Shown: positions 44,693-52,806 of the stretch, piece by piece
Numbering within the stretch: the stretch's first letter is position 1
Layout of the letters: each line of letters opens with the position of its first letter
Assembly (NCBI RefSeq): GCF_000403455.2
Contig: NZ_KE159720.1
Location: forward strand, 90,213-154,212
DNA: 64,000 nucleotides
Source: Dorea sp. 5-2
Lineage (GTDB): Bacteria > Bacillota > Clostridia > Lachnospirales > Lachnospiraceae
Reading direction: 5' to 3'
Notes under the pieces: model-generated
The model's database searches: none
What the model saw: only the letters and a program-made list of their open reading frames with translations
Told to the model about the DNA's origin: nothing
Translations under genes and position numbers: made by a program

Positions 44693-45103
44693 ATGGAGAA
44701 CAGAGAAGAATTATATTCGGAGATCTTAAAGAGGGTACAGCGGAATTACATGCATATGACAGAGATCGAACGGATAACCAGGGAGCTTGGGACCGCATTA
44801 TCCAGTAATGACCGAGAGTCCGCGCAGCTCTTGATCAAGATGAGACAGAGTGAGATGGATCTTGCCGATGAGACGAAGCAGGAGATACAGCTTCTGATCC
44901 GTTCGGCGGGGGATGAGAGGGAGAGGCTTCTGTCATGGCTTAAGGGCGAGACGAAAGAGACGCCGGAGAGTTTTGAAGAGAAGAAGATCGTGGAGCTTAG
45001 TAATCAGCTGCGGCAGGTTACGCGGCGTGCCATTGATGTAGATAAGGCGATCAATTCAAGGCTTGCAGGGAAAGATTCCTATTATCAGAAGGCGAAGATG
45101 TGA
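44693..45103 (+). CDS. FliT-like small helical protein (putative flagellar chaperone)
   Basis: A 136-aa, strongly helical and charged protein in the position where fliT normally lies, directly after fliS. FliT and FlgN chaperones diverge fast, so sequence alone gives no firm match: I see only a regular coiled-coil pattern and a closing AKM tail. The likely role is as a chaperone for FliD or for the FlgK/FlgL junction proteins (the latter not present here). A terminator follows at 45149-45198. Confidence 0.6.
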   Translation: MENREELYSEILKRVQRNYMHMTEIERITRELGTALSSNDRESAQLLIKMRQSEMDLADETKQEIQLLIRSAGDERERLLSWLKGETKETPESFEEKKIVELSNQLRQVTRRAIDVDKAINSRLAGKDSYYQKAKM

Positions 45104-45148
45104 TATCACAGAGAATATCTTTCAGATAAAAAGAATAGTAATATCATA

Positions 45149-45198
45149 GAAGGCTGTTGCAAAATGGCAGATTTATCTGCATTTTGCAGCAGCTTCTT
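45149..45198. terminator. Bidirectional terminator between convergent genes
   Basis: Arms around 45149-45166 and 45179-45198 pair well (GCTG-TTGCAAAATG with CATTTTGCA-GCAGC), enclosing an inner GCAGAT/ATCTGC stem. It separates the plus-strand FliT-like gene from the minus-strand C39-type peptidase. Confidence 0.75.
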
Positions 45199-45233
45199 TG
45201 CAGGAAGGCGGTCGTACAACCGCAAATAAGGCG

Positions 45234-45935
45234 TTATCCCGGAGTAACGCTCCAGACCGGCCCGCCTGCCTGCGCCCTGGCGCTGAGTTCGTTCAAGATC
45301 AGCTGAAGATCCCAGGGCTGCTGCGTATTCTCAAGGCTGACAGGGTCGGCGATGCGTACCTGGGTTCCGGACCAGTAGTCGGCGATGATGATGAAATGCC
45401 CTCCCTCGGTAAAATGTCCCGGTCCCATCAGTGCGATCAGGATATTTCCGCCGGACAGCGCAGAGAGCACGCCTTCCACGGAGTAATCGGTAAAAGGCGC
45501 CGCTTTAAATCCAAATGCTTCCGCACATTCCGGGATGAATTCATGTTTCGTGCCATGTCCCGCGGACCAGTAGCCGTGTTCCGCCGCCCACGCCGCCATA
45601 TCAGACGGCGTATAGGAAGACGAGGTGAAGCTGGATACGATCATGGCAAGAGCGGTAGGCCCGCATCCATAGGTATGAAGAGGATCCTGTCCGCCATAGA
45701 GGTAGTCTGCCCATCGGACGTCCGATTGATTATAGTATGTAAGGGTTCCGATGCTGCTCTCTAGCGACAGCGTATAACGTCCGTCCGTCACCGCCGGAGC
45801 TTCCTCGGGGTCAGAGGCAGCCTCCGGCAGGGTGATCTCCGGGCGGGGCGTGCCGGAGGCAAGGTCGCACCGGGTGATCGGCATGCACAGGAATACCGCA
45901 AGAAGGAGGATTCCGTATAATAGTTTTTTTCGCAT
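45234..45935 (-). CDS. Secreted C39-type cysteine peptidase
   Basis: A 233-aa protein with an N-terminal signal peptide (basic MRKK, then a hydrophobic run), a Pro/Glu-rich spacer and a C-terminal peptidase C39-like domain: YNQSDVRWADYLYGG, the catalytic Cys in YGCGPTALAMI, and the His in GGHFIIIADY. Such secreted domains cleave peptides or peptidoglycan stems in several Clostridia; the substrate here is unknown. The ATG at 45935 has GGAG nine bases upstream. An earlier ATG without a ribosome site would add five residues. Confidence 0.8.
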   Translation of the reverse strand: MRKKLLYGILLLAVFLCMPITRCDLASGTPRPEITLPEAASDPEEAPAVTDGRYTLSLESSIGTLTYYNQSDVRWADYLYGGQDPLHTYGCGPTALAMIVSSFTSSSYTPSDMAAWAAEHGYWSAGHGTKHEFIPECAEAFGFKAAPFTDYSVEGVLSALSGGNILIALMGPGHFTEGGHFIIIADYWSGTQVRIADPVSLENTQQPWDLQLILNELSARAQAGGPVWSVTPG

Positions 45936-45973
45936 AGATTTATTCTCCATAATTATAAGTTATTTAGAATTTA

Positions 45974-46002
45974 TTGACTGGTCATTGAATAAACAGTATA
46001 GT
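45974..46002 (+). promoter_or_regulatory. Sigma-A promoter for the FtsE-like operon
   Basis: TTGACT (45974-45979), a 17-bp spacer and TATAGT (45997-46002), with an overlapping TATAAT just after. It lies 140 bp before the ATPase gene at 46144; the AT-rich region between it and the gene holds no other clear signal. Confidence 0.6.
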
Positions 46003-46143
46003 ATAATAAAATAATATGATATAATATCGCTTTATAATAGCTTTATAGAGCGCCGGCGTGCCAGGTATAGCACAATGTAAACAGTATGACGCGATTATAC
46101 AATAGATATCGGTATTTGTGGTAAAAAATTAAGGTGGGAGTAT

Positions 46144-46917
46144 ATGGCACAGATTGTATTCGATCATGTTACGAAGAAATTCAAAGAAGAAACAGCGTTG
46201 GAAAATATTTCCTTCGAGATTGATAAGGGTGAATTTGTATTTATCATCGGGAAGAGCGGCGCAGGGAAAAGTACGCTGCTCAATCTGATCATGAAGCAGG
46301 AAGAGGCGACTTCCGGACAGATCATAGTGGAAGGCAGAAGGCTGGATACCATGTCCAGGCAGAGAGTACCTTACCACAGAAGAAGACTGGGAATTATGTC
46401 TTCAGAAGTCGGACTATTGAAAGATCGTTCGGTTTGTGATAATATAAAGCTAGCGATGCTTGCAACCGAGAATGCGAAGAAGCATATGCATGAAAAGAGT
46501 ATTAAGCTCTTAGGGCTTGTGGGACTTGCCAGTAAGTATCAGGCGTATCCCAACGAGCTGTCAGGAGGCGAGCAGGCGAGAGTGCTTCTTGCGAGGGCGC
46601 TTTCTGTTCAGCCGGAGATATTGATCGCAGATGAGCCGACGGCGAATCTGGACCCGGATGCGGCATGGGATCTGATGCAGCTATTGGAAGAGCTCAATTA
46701 CAGGGGGATGACAGTCCTTGTGGCGAGCCATGCCAGAGGCCTGGTCACGATCATGAAGAGACGTTGTATTACTTTGGTGGCAGGAAGGCTTGCGGCAGAT
46801 GAAAAGCGTTCCATATACAACCAAAAAGCAATGGATGTCTTTGCTGAGAGAAAAATTCTTCAAGAAGGGGGAAAAAATAGCGAAAAAATGTTATATTTGC
46901 CTGAAAATGTCCGATAA
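46144..46917 (+). CDS. FtsE-like ABC ATPase without Q-loop glutamine
   Basis: A 257-aa ABC ATPase, closest by eye to FtsE. It has GKSGAGKST (Walker A, from residue 36), LSGGEQ (signature, 139-144), LIADEPTANLD (Walker B and D-loop) and the switch His196 in SHA. Against the FtsE line GMIFQDHHLLMDRTV this protein reads GIMSSEVGLLKDRSV, so the Q-loop glutamine is replaced by Ser87, and D by E. No ftsX or other permease gene is beside it; the next genes are a nucleotidyltransferase-like protein and a chemoreceptor. It may be regulatory rather than a transporter. Confidence 0.85.
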   Translation: MAQIVFDHVTKKFKEETALENISFEIDKGEFVFIIGKSGAGKSTLLNLIMKQEEATSGQIIVEGRRLDTMSRQRVPYHRRRLGIMSSEVGLLKDRSVCDNIKLAMLATENAKKHMHEKSIKLLGLVGLASKYQAYPNELSGGEQARVLLARALSVQPEILIADEPTANLDPDAAWDLMQLLEELNYRGMTVLVASHARGLVTIMKRRCITLVAGRLAADEKRSIYNQKAMDVFAERKILQEGGKNSEKMLYLPENVR

Positions 46918-46967
46918 ATTAACAGAGGGATGTTATTAGCAGACAGCCGGAAAGGAGGAAATAGACT

Positions 46968-48302
46968 ATTAGCTACGAAATTAGATATATACTAATACTG
47001 CTGACAGCTATTATCAACCAGAAACCGGTTCAGAGATTGAGGAAACGCCTGGGGTGGGATCTTGTCTTTGATGTTTCAGATTATCAGAATATTATTAATA
47101 TTGTTTATATCGGGCTCTTAGGGATTGAGAAAGATATCTCGGAGGAATATGAAGAGTCGTTTTATCAGAGCTATAAGAAGGAGCTTCTGTTGTACGAGTC
47201 TTATAAGAAGGTAGAAGAGGTGATCTTATGGCAGTTAGAGCGTTATAAGATCGAAGCGTTGCTTCTGTTGGATACGGAAGCATCCGAGATGTATCCGAAG
47301 CCTGAGATGTCGCATATCAGCCAGATTGAGTTCCTGGTGGATAAGAAGGATCTTCCTTTGATCCACAGGCTGATGCTTGAGATGGATTATGAGCAGAAGG
47401 AAGAGTTGTTGAATAGCGGGATCGTGTATGTAAGGGTGCCTGGAGTCAGAATCGTGTTCTATGATAAGATGCCGGTTGAGAATAAAGCCGTCAGACGGTA
47501 TTTCGCCGGGCCTGTCAGAAGACACCGACGCCTGGAACCTTATAAATACATACATATACTGACCAACGAGGACGCGTATCTGTATCGTGTTGCAAGGCTG
47601 GTAGAATTGTACATTACAGGGAAGCTTAAGATACGCGACATCATGGATCTCTGGCAGTTTAAGAAGCTGTTGGGAGAGAAGTTCCGTTGGAGGGCAGTGA
47701 AGGAATTGCTCATGAAGGCGGAATGGCAGGAGTTCATTTCACAGGTAGAATTACTTGCGGTACTCTGGTTTGGAGAAGATGTGGAAGAACAGTACGGGCT
47801 TGCGTTAGAACTGGAAGAATATATTCTTTCCAGAGGACGCGAGAACAAGCATCTGGACGAAGCCCTGCTTCCTTGCGAGAAGGTAAGGCTGGATTTCTAC
47901 TGGCGCAACAGAGATAAGGAATGGACGCTGAGAAAGCAGGCGTGGCTATTTCCATCGAGAGAATATATGGTTCAGTTCTTTCCGGTATTGGAGAAATATC
48001 CATTTTTGCTTGTGTTTTGCTGGATAGCCCGGAATACACGCTTTGCACGGAGGATCTGTGTTAATAAGTGCAGGCGGATCGGATTTCGGATTCAGATTAG
48101 ATTATCAGATATGAAAGAAAAGCTGAAAGGAATGATGGGAAGAGATAAGATCGAAGAGATGCCCGTGGATCTGCCCGAAGATGTAGCACGGACAGAAGAA
48201 AAGACGGAAGAGTCTGCAGGCGGCGAGCCGGCGGAGGATACCACGAATTTAGATGAAACAGAAGGAGAGAAAAAAGTTGAAGAATTTGAAGATCAGAACT
48301 AA
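46968..48302 (+). CDS. Nucleotidyltransferase-like protein (NTP_transf_5 type), probable ATT start
   Basis: A ~444-aa protein whose centre has the pattern of the NTP_transf_5 family: [15 protein letters not shown], then a segment ending EFLVDKKD. Where active members have a D-x-D pair it reads SQIEFLV, so the catalytic acids seem lost. The C-terminal part is Glu-rich. AAAGGAGG lies nine bases before an ATT codon (46968) that opens the frame [11 protein letters not shown], a stretch that fits the family N-terminus; the first standard start, TTG at 47037, has no ribosome site. It overlaps the next gene (a chemoreceptor) by 26 bp. Confidence 0.7.
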   Translation: MSYEIRYILILLTAIINQKPVQRLRKRLGWDLVFDVSDYQNIINIVYIGLLGIEKDISEEYEESFYQSYKKELLLYESYKKVEEVILWQLERYKIEALLLLDTEASEMYPKPEMSHISQIEFLVDKKDLPLIHRLMLEMDYEQKEELLNSGIVYVRVPGVRIVFYDKMPVENKAVRRYFAGPVRRHRRLEPYKYIHILTNEDAYLYRVARLVELYITGKLKIRDIMDLWQFKKLLGEKFRWRAVKELLMKAEWQEFISQVELLAVLWFGEDVEEQYGLALELEEYILSRGRENKHLDEALLPCEKVRLDFYWRNRDKEWTLRKQAWLFPSREYMVQFFPVLEKYPFLLVFCWIARNTRFARRICVNKCRRIGFRIQIRLSDMKEKLKGMMGRDKIEEMPVDLPEDVARTEEKTEESAGGEPAEDTTNLDETEGEKKVEEFEDQN

Positions 48303-49959
48303 ATTATTTGTGTCATTTGGGATTGTGCTTATATTGACGGTCATCGTCTCTATTTTCTCTATTTTACAGCTGAGAAAAGCGAACAGCAACCTGGATGAAT
48401 TTATGGAAGGCGCTGTTGCCGCGGATGATGCGGTTAAGAGCTGCCGTATCGCTACGTTTATCGCAGCGAAGGATGTACGTGATATGATAATCGCCGGACA
48501 GACGGATGCGTCTAAGCTGCAGGCGATCGAAGAAAATGAGGCGACTATAAAGGCGAATCTGGAAGAGATACATAAGCTGAATATTCTGGATAAAGACGAA
48601 GTGACGAAGTTAGAGAATACTCTGACACAGTGGATGGGTGTTGCAGAGGAGATTATTGCCCGGTTAAAAGCGGGGGATGCGATGGGAGCCGCGGAATTGA
48701 CACGCACCCAGTGCAGTCCGGCGCTTGATGAAGTGATCAGTGAGATCAATGTGCTGATCGAGAATTCGGCGTCTATCCGTGCCAAGACGCTGAGCGACAG
48801 TGTGAAGTCGACGAATATCAGCATGATCGTTCTTCTGTGTATGACCGTAGGCGCGATCTTGTTTGCGATGATCATATGTGCGAGAGTGACGAGAACCATC
48901 GTTTATCCGGTTCATCAGGTGGAGAATGCGATGGAAGGACTTGCGAAGGGCAAGATGTCTCAGGAGTTGGAGTACGAATCATTGGATGAGTTCGGTTCGT
49001 TGGTGAGCAGTGTAAGAGATACCTGTCAGGGGCTTGAGGAGGTTGTCCAGGATCTTACACGCTTGCTTGACCAGATGTCAGCAGGTAACTTTGATCTTTT
49101 CACAGAAGATAATATTTACAAGGGTGACTTTGAACCGTTGCTTCGGTCTATCCGTAAGATGAACCGCAGCTTAAGTGATACGATGAGACAGATCAACGAT
49201 GCCTCCGATCAGGTGGCAAGCGGAGCAGATCAGGTATCTTCCGGCGCACAGGCGTTGTCACAGGGCGCTACCGAGCAGGCAAGCTCCGTAGAGGAATTAG
49301 CGGCGACGATCAATGATATTTCAAGAGAAGTCAGCAATACGGCTGATAATGCAAGAGAAGCAAGCGAGAAGGTTATGGAAGCGCAGAGCAAGCTCTCTGT
49401 TTCGAACGAGCAGATGCAGGATATGATCTCTGCAATGGGTGATATCAGCCAGAAGTCCGGCGATATCGGTAAGATCATCAAGACGATCGAGGACATTGCG
49501 TTCCAGACCAATATTCTTGCGCTGAACGCGGCGGTAGAGGCGGCGCGTGCAGGTGAGGCAGGAAAGGGATTTGCGGTTGTAGCGGACGAAGTACGTAATC
49601 TTGCATCTAAGAGTGCGGAGGCAGCCAGCAATACGACGGCGCTTATCGAGGGTACGATCATTGCGGTTGAAAATGGTACGAATATTGTAGACCGCACCGC
49701 AGAGGCGATCTCTGAGACGGTAGAGAGCACGAAGAGCGCGGTTACATATGTGGATAAGATTTCTTCTGCGGCTGTCAGCCAGGCAGAGGCAATCTCTCAG
49801 GTGACGATGGGTATGGATCAGATCTCCAGCGTCGTACAGACGAATTCTGCTACGGCAGAGCAGAGCGCGGCGGCAAGCGAAGAGCTGTCCAGCCAGTCGC
49901 AGTTATTGAAGTCACTGATCTCCCGCTTCAAGTTAAGAAGCAGAAGGCCAGGCGAATAA
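48277..49959 (+). CDS. Methyl-accepting chemotaxis protein
   Basis: A 560-aa chemoreceptor starting at TTG 48277 (AAGGAG nine bases upstream) as [10 protein letters not shown], close to the N-terminus of the receptor at 7342-9267. Membrane helix about 8-30, an all-helical extracellular sensor of about 140 residues with four-helix-bundle character, a second helix about 182-203, HAMP, and the signalling domain with [20 protein letters not shown]. The gene overlaps the preceding nucleotidyltransferase-like gene by 26 bp, so the two proteins are probably made together. Confidence 0.92.
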   Translation: MKNLKIRTKLFVSFGIVLILTVIVSIFSILQLRKANSNLDEFMEGAVAADDAVKSCRIATFIAAKDVRDMIIAGQTDASKLQAIEENEATIKANLEEIHKLNILDKDEVTKLENTLTQWMGVAEEIIARLKAGDAMGAAELTRTQCSPALDEVISEINVLIENSASIRAKTLSDSVKSTNISMIVLLCMTVGAILFAMIICARVTRTIVYPVHQVENAMEGLAKGKMSQELEYESLDEFGSLVSSVRDTCQGLEEVVQDLTRLLDQMSAGNFDLFTEDNIYKGDFEPLLRSIRKMNRSLSDTMRQINDASDQVASGADQVSSGAQALSQGATEQASSVEELAATINDISREVSNTADNAREASEKVMEAQSKLSVSNEQMQDMISAMGDISQKSGDIGKIIKTIEDIAFQTNILALNAAVEAARAGEAGKGFAVVADEVRNLASKSAEAASNTTALIEGTIIAVENGTNIVDRTAEAISETVESTKSAVTYVDKISSAAVSQAEAISQVTMGMDQISSVVQTNSATAEQSAAASEELSSQSQLLKSLISRFKLRSRRPGE

Positions 49960-49979
49960 AAGATAGCGGAGAAGATAGA

Positions 49980-50009
49980 AGGTGTTCCTGTAACAGGGAC
50001 ACCTTTTTT
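49980..50009 (+). terminator. Rho-independent terminator after the chemoreceptor
   Basis: An 11-bp perfect stem, AGGTGTTCCTG with CAGGGACACCT, with a 3-nt loop and a run of six T. It ends the FtsE-like/NTase-like/chemoreceptor operon. Confidence 0.95.
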
Positions 50010-50064
50010 GGTATTTAGAGCAGATTAACGGTAAGAAATAATTTCTATAAAGAAGAAAGTGTGT

Positions 50065-50070
50065 TATAAT
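50065..50070 (+). promoter_or_regulatory. Extended -10 promoter (TGTTATAAT)
   Basis: TATAAT with a TG one base upstream (extended -10), 51 bp before the 108-aa gene at 50121. The -35 region is poor (TTTCTA at 17-bp spacing). Confidence 0.5.
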
Positions 50071-50120
50071 TATCTAAAATGTGTCAGCAGATAATACATA
50101 AGAAAGCTTAGGGGGAAAGG

Positions 50121-50447
50121 ATGGAAAGAAAGAAGGTTTTTGATGGATTCTGCTCGGCGGCAAAGCCGGGGATCCTCGATGAGATAAGACTGTATCTGTC
50201 TTCAGACGAAGGAATTGGGGAGTATCAGGCGGAGCTAGATCCGGAAGGGAATATTATGGTAGAGATGATCCTGAAGAAATTCTCTTATCTGGGCGCCAGG
50301 ACTTGTTTCCTGAGTCTGGCTGAGTATATGCGGAGAAGCTATTATAATGTCTATGAGTGTGAAGAATTAGAAGAGCAGGTACGGTATTTGCTTTGTACGG
50401 GAATCCGCGGAAGAGACGGTATGAAGTTTGAGGTGGTTATCAGATAA
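50121..50447 (+). CDS. Small protein of unknown function (108 aa)
   Basis: I do not recognise the family. The 108-aa protein is mixed alpha/beta, moderately acidic, with the segments KPGILDEIRLYLSS, then an Arg/Tyr-rich helix around AEYMRRSYYNVYECEELEEQ, and no membrane segment. The gene has a good ribosome site (GGGGGAAAGG) and its own extended -10 promoter. The next gene, a hybrid histidine kinase on the same strand 62 bp on, may be co-transcribed. Confidence 0.7.
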   Translation: MERKKVFDGFCSAAKPGILDEIRLYLSSDEGIGEYQAELDPEGNIMVEMILKKFSYLGARTCFLSLAEYMRRSYYNVYECEELEEQVRYLLCTGIRGRDGMKFEVVIR

Positions 50448-50509
50448 AAGGATCTGATCGGATATAGAAGCAGAGAGGAATCTCTGAGAAAGATATAGGA
50501 GAGTATAGT

Positions 50510-52717
50510 GTGAGTTTAGGAGGAAAAGGTGTGGGGAATCAGAACAAGGATAACAGGATGCAAAGGGAAGTATATCCTCTGTTCGCGGCGCAGGATATGA
50601 AAGCAGAAGAGATGCTTAACAAGATTACGAACGAGATGCCGGGAGGGTTCTTCGTGTACCGCGCCGATGGGGAAGAAGAGATTATCTATGCGAATACGGC
50701 GATGCTCCGCTTGTTTAACTGCAGTACGATGGAAGAATTCCGGGAATGGACGGGGAATTCTTTTAAAGGGATCGTTCATCCGGACGATCTGCTGAGGGTA
50801 GAGGCAAGTATCCGGCAGCAGGTCAAGGAGAGCCATTATGACTTGGATTATGTGGAGTACCGGATCATTGCAAAGAACGGCGAGATACGATGGGTCGAGG
50901 ATTACGGGCATTTCATACACAGTGAGACGGCAGGCGGAGACGTCTTCTATGTATTTATTGCCGACGCTACGGAGAAGAGGTATCAGCAGGAGGAAGAGAA
51001 GCGGTCGATCATCCGCGAGCGGATCCAGAAGGAACAGACGCTGCAGAAACAGATTGAAGAATACGGGAAAGAGCTAGAAGAGGCAAATCAGGAGCAGGTA
51101 CGCCGTCTGATCGTGATCGAGGGGCTCAGCAGTGATTATGTATCTATTTTCTATGCAAATCTGGATGAGAACTGGATACAGCCTTATCGGATCCGTGATA
51201 AGATAGAATATCATTACGGTAAGAAGAGCAGGCGCTATCCGTTTGAGGATTTTGATACGGACTATATCCGTACGTGGGTTCATCCGGAGGACCGGGAACA
51301 ATTGGCGTCGGCAACGAATGCACAGTCGATCCGGCAGAGGCTTGCGAAAGAAAAGCGGTTCCACGTCAATTACCGCGTCGTTAAGGATGGGAGAACGGAG
51401 TATCTGCAGCTGCGTTTCGTCAAAGTAGGGGAGGAAGAACATGTATCCGAAGTGATCATGGGTTACAGGAGCGTAGACGAAGAGATCATGCGCGAGATGG
51501 AGCAGAAGGGGATCGCGGAGAGTGCGCTTGGACATGCCCGGAAGGAGAATGCCGCCAAAGATGCATTCCTTGCCAATATGTCGCATGATATGCGTACGCC
51601 GATGAACGCCATCGTCGGATTTACCAATCTTGCCAAGCGGTATATGGACGACAGAGAGAAACTGTGGAAATATCTGTGCAAGATCTCGGAGTCCAGCGAG
51701 CGCCTGCTGACTCTGATCAATGATGTGCTGGAGATCTCGCAGATGGATACCAGTAAGGACGAGCTCGAAGAAGGCGCCTGCAATCTTCTTGAAAGTGTCA
51801 AGAGTGTGAGGGAGAGTATCCTTCCGAGAGCGGCGGCGAAGAACATAGAGTTCTCTATGGATGTCTCCGAGGTGAAGCACTGCGACGTATACAGCGATCC
51901 TGAGAAATTGAACCGGATCCTTGAGAGGTTGGGAAGCAACGCCATACAGTATACGGAAGACGGCGGAAGGATCGAGATCTCAGTCAGAGAATTAGAAGAG
52001 ATCGCGGAAAGCCGCGCCTCTTACCAGTTTGTGGTTGAGGATAATGGGATCGGAATGAGCGAGAGTTTCCAGAGCCGCATGTTCGAGCCTTTTGAGCGGC
52101 AGCAGAATACGACGATGAGCGGAGTGCCGGGAACGGGGCTTGGTCTTACGATCACGAAACGGATCGTGGAGATGATGGGAGGCAATATAGAAGTTGACAG
52201 TGTGGAAGGCGGAGGAAGCAAGTTTACCGTGACCCTGGAATTTCGGATACGCCAGGAATCACAAGAGCAGGGGGACGACAGGGAAGAAAGCATGTTAAGC
52301 CGATACGGACAGAAGAAAGTTCTGTTGGTGGAAGATAACGAACTTAATCTGGAACTGGAAGTCGAGTTGTTAAGAGACGAGGGATTTGTAGTAGAGACGG
52401 CGGAGAACGGCAGTATCGCGGTGGATATGATGAAGAATGCAAAACCGGGAGAATACGGAGTAGTCCTGATGGATATCCAGATGCCAGTCATGGACGGATA
52501 CCATGCGGCGCTGGCAATCCGAGGGCTTAGCAATCCGGAGCTTGCGAATATCCCGATCATAGCAGTGTCTGCGAATACGTTTGATGAAGACCGCAGAAAA
52601 GCCTTCGAATGCGGGATGAACGCATATGTCGCGAAGCCGGTAGATATCCCGCAGCTGCTTCATGCGATTGGAGAAGCATGGGGGATTCATGTGGGAGATG
52701 GCGGATCCGCATTATAA
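50510..52717 (+). CDS. Hybrid sensor histidine kinase, PAS-PAS-HK-REC
   Basis: A 735-aa cytoplasmic kinase: PAS around residues 35-160 (ITNEMPGGFFVYRAD, then HPDD and RIIAKNG), a coiled coil, a second PAS-like domain up to about 330, HisKA with His359 in SHDMRTPMNAI, HATPase with VEDNGIGMSE and GTGLGLTI, and a receiver with LLVEDNELN and Asp655 in LMDIQMP. No membrane helix was found. Two GTG starts have good ribosome sites (50510 and 50531, seven to eight bases after AGGAG and AGGAGG). It faces two similar kinases on the other strand. Confidence 0.9.
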   Translation: MSLGGKGVGNQNKDNRMQREVYPLFAAQDMKAEEMLNKITNEMPGGFFVYRADGEEEIIYANTAMLRLFNCSTMEEFREWTGNSFKGIVHPDDLLRVEASIRQQVKESHYDLDYVEYRIIAKNGEIRWVEDYGHFIHSETAGGDVFYVFIADATEKRYQQEEEKRSIIRERIQKEQTLQKQIEEYGKELEEANQEQVRRLIVIEGLSSDYVSIFYANLDENWIQPYRIRDKIEYHYGKKSRRYPFEDFDTDYIRTWVHPEDREQLASATNAQSIRQRLAKEKRFHVNYRVVKDGRTEYLQLRFVKVGEEEHVSEVIMGYRSVDEEIMREMEQKGIAESALGHARKENAAKDAFLANMSHDMRTPMNAIVGFTNLAKRYMDDREKLWKYLCKISESSERLLTLINDVLEISQMDTSKDELEEGACNLLESVKSVRESILPRAAAKNIEFSMDVSEVKHCDVYSDPEKLNRILERLGSNAIQYTEDGGRIEISVRELEEIAESRASYQFVVEDNGIGMSESFQSRMFEPFERQQNTTMSGVPGTGLGLTITKRIVEMMGGNIEVDSVEGGGSKFTVTLEFRIRQESQEQGDDREESMLSRYGQKKVLLVEDNELNLELEVELLRDEGFVVETAENGSIAVDMMKNAKPGEYGVVLMDIQMPVMDGYHAALAIRGLSNPELANIPIIAVSANTFDEDRRKAFECGMNAYVAKPVDIPQLLHAIGEAWGIHVGDGGSAL

Positions 52718-52806
52718 AAGGTACGGTTTAGGCAGTTGAACAAGTGAATACCCGGCGCATATCCTGCGTCATGGGGAGCCGGCTTGTCAACTGCCTGTCC
52801 GTACCT

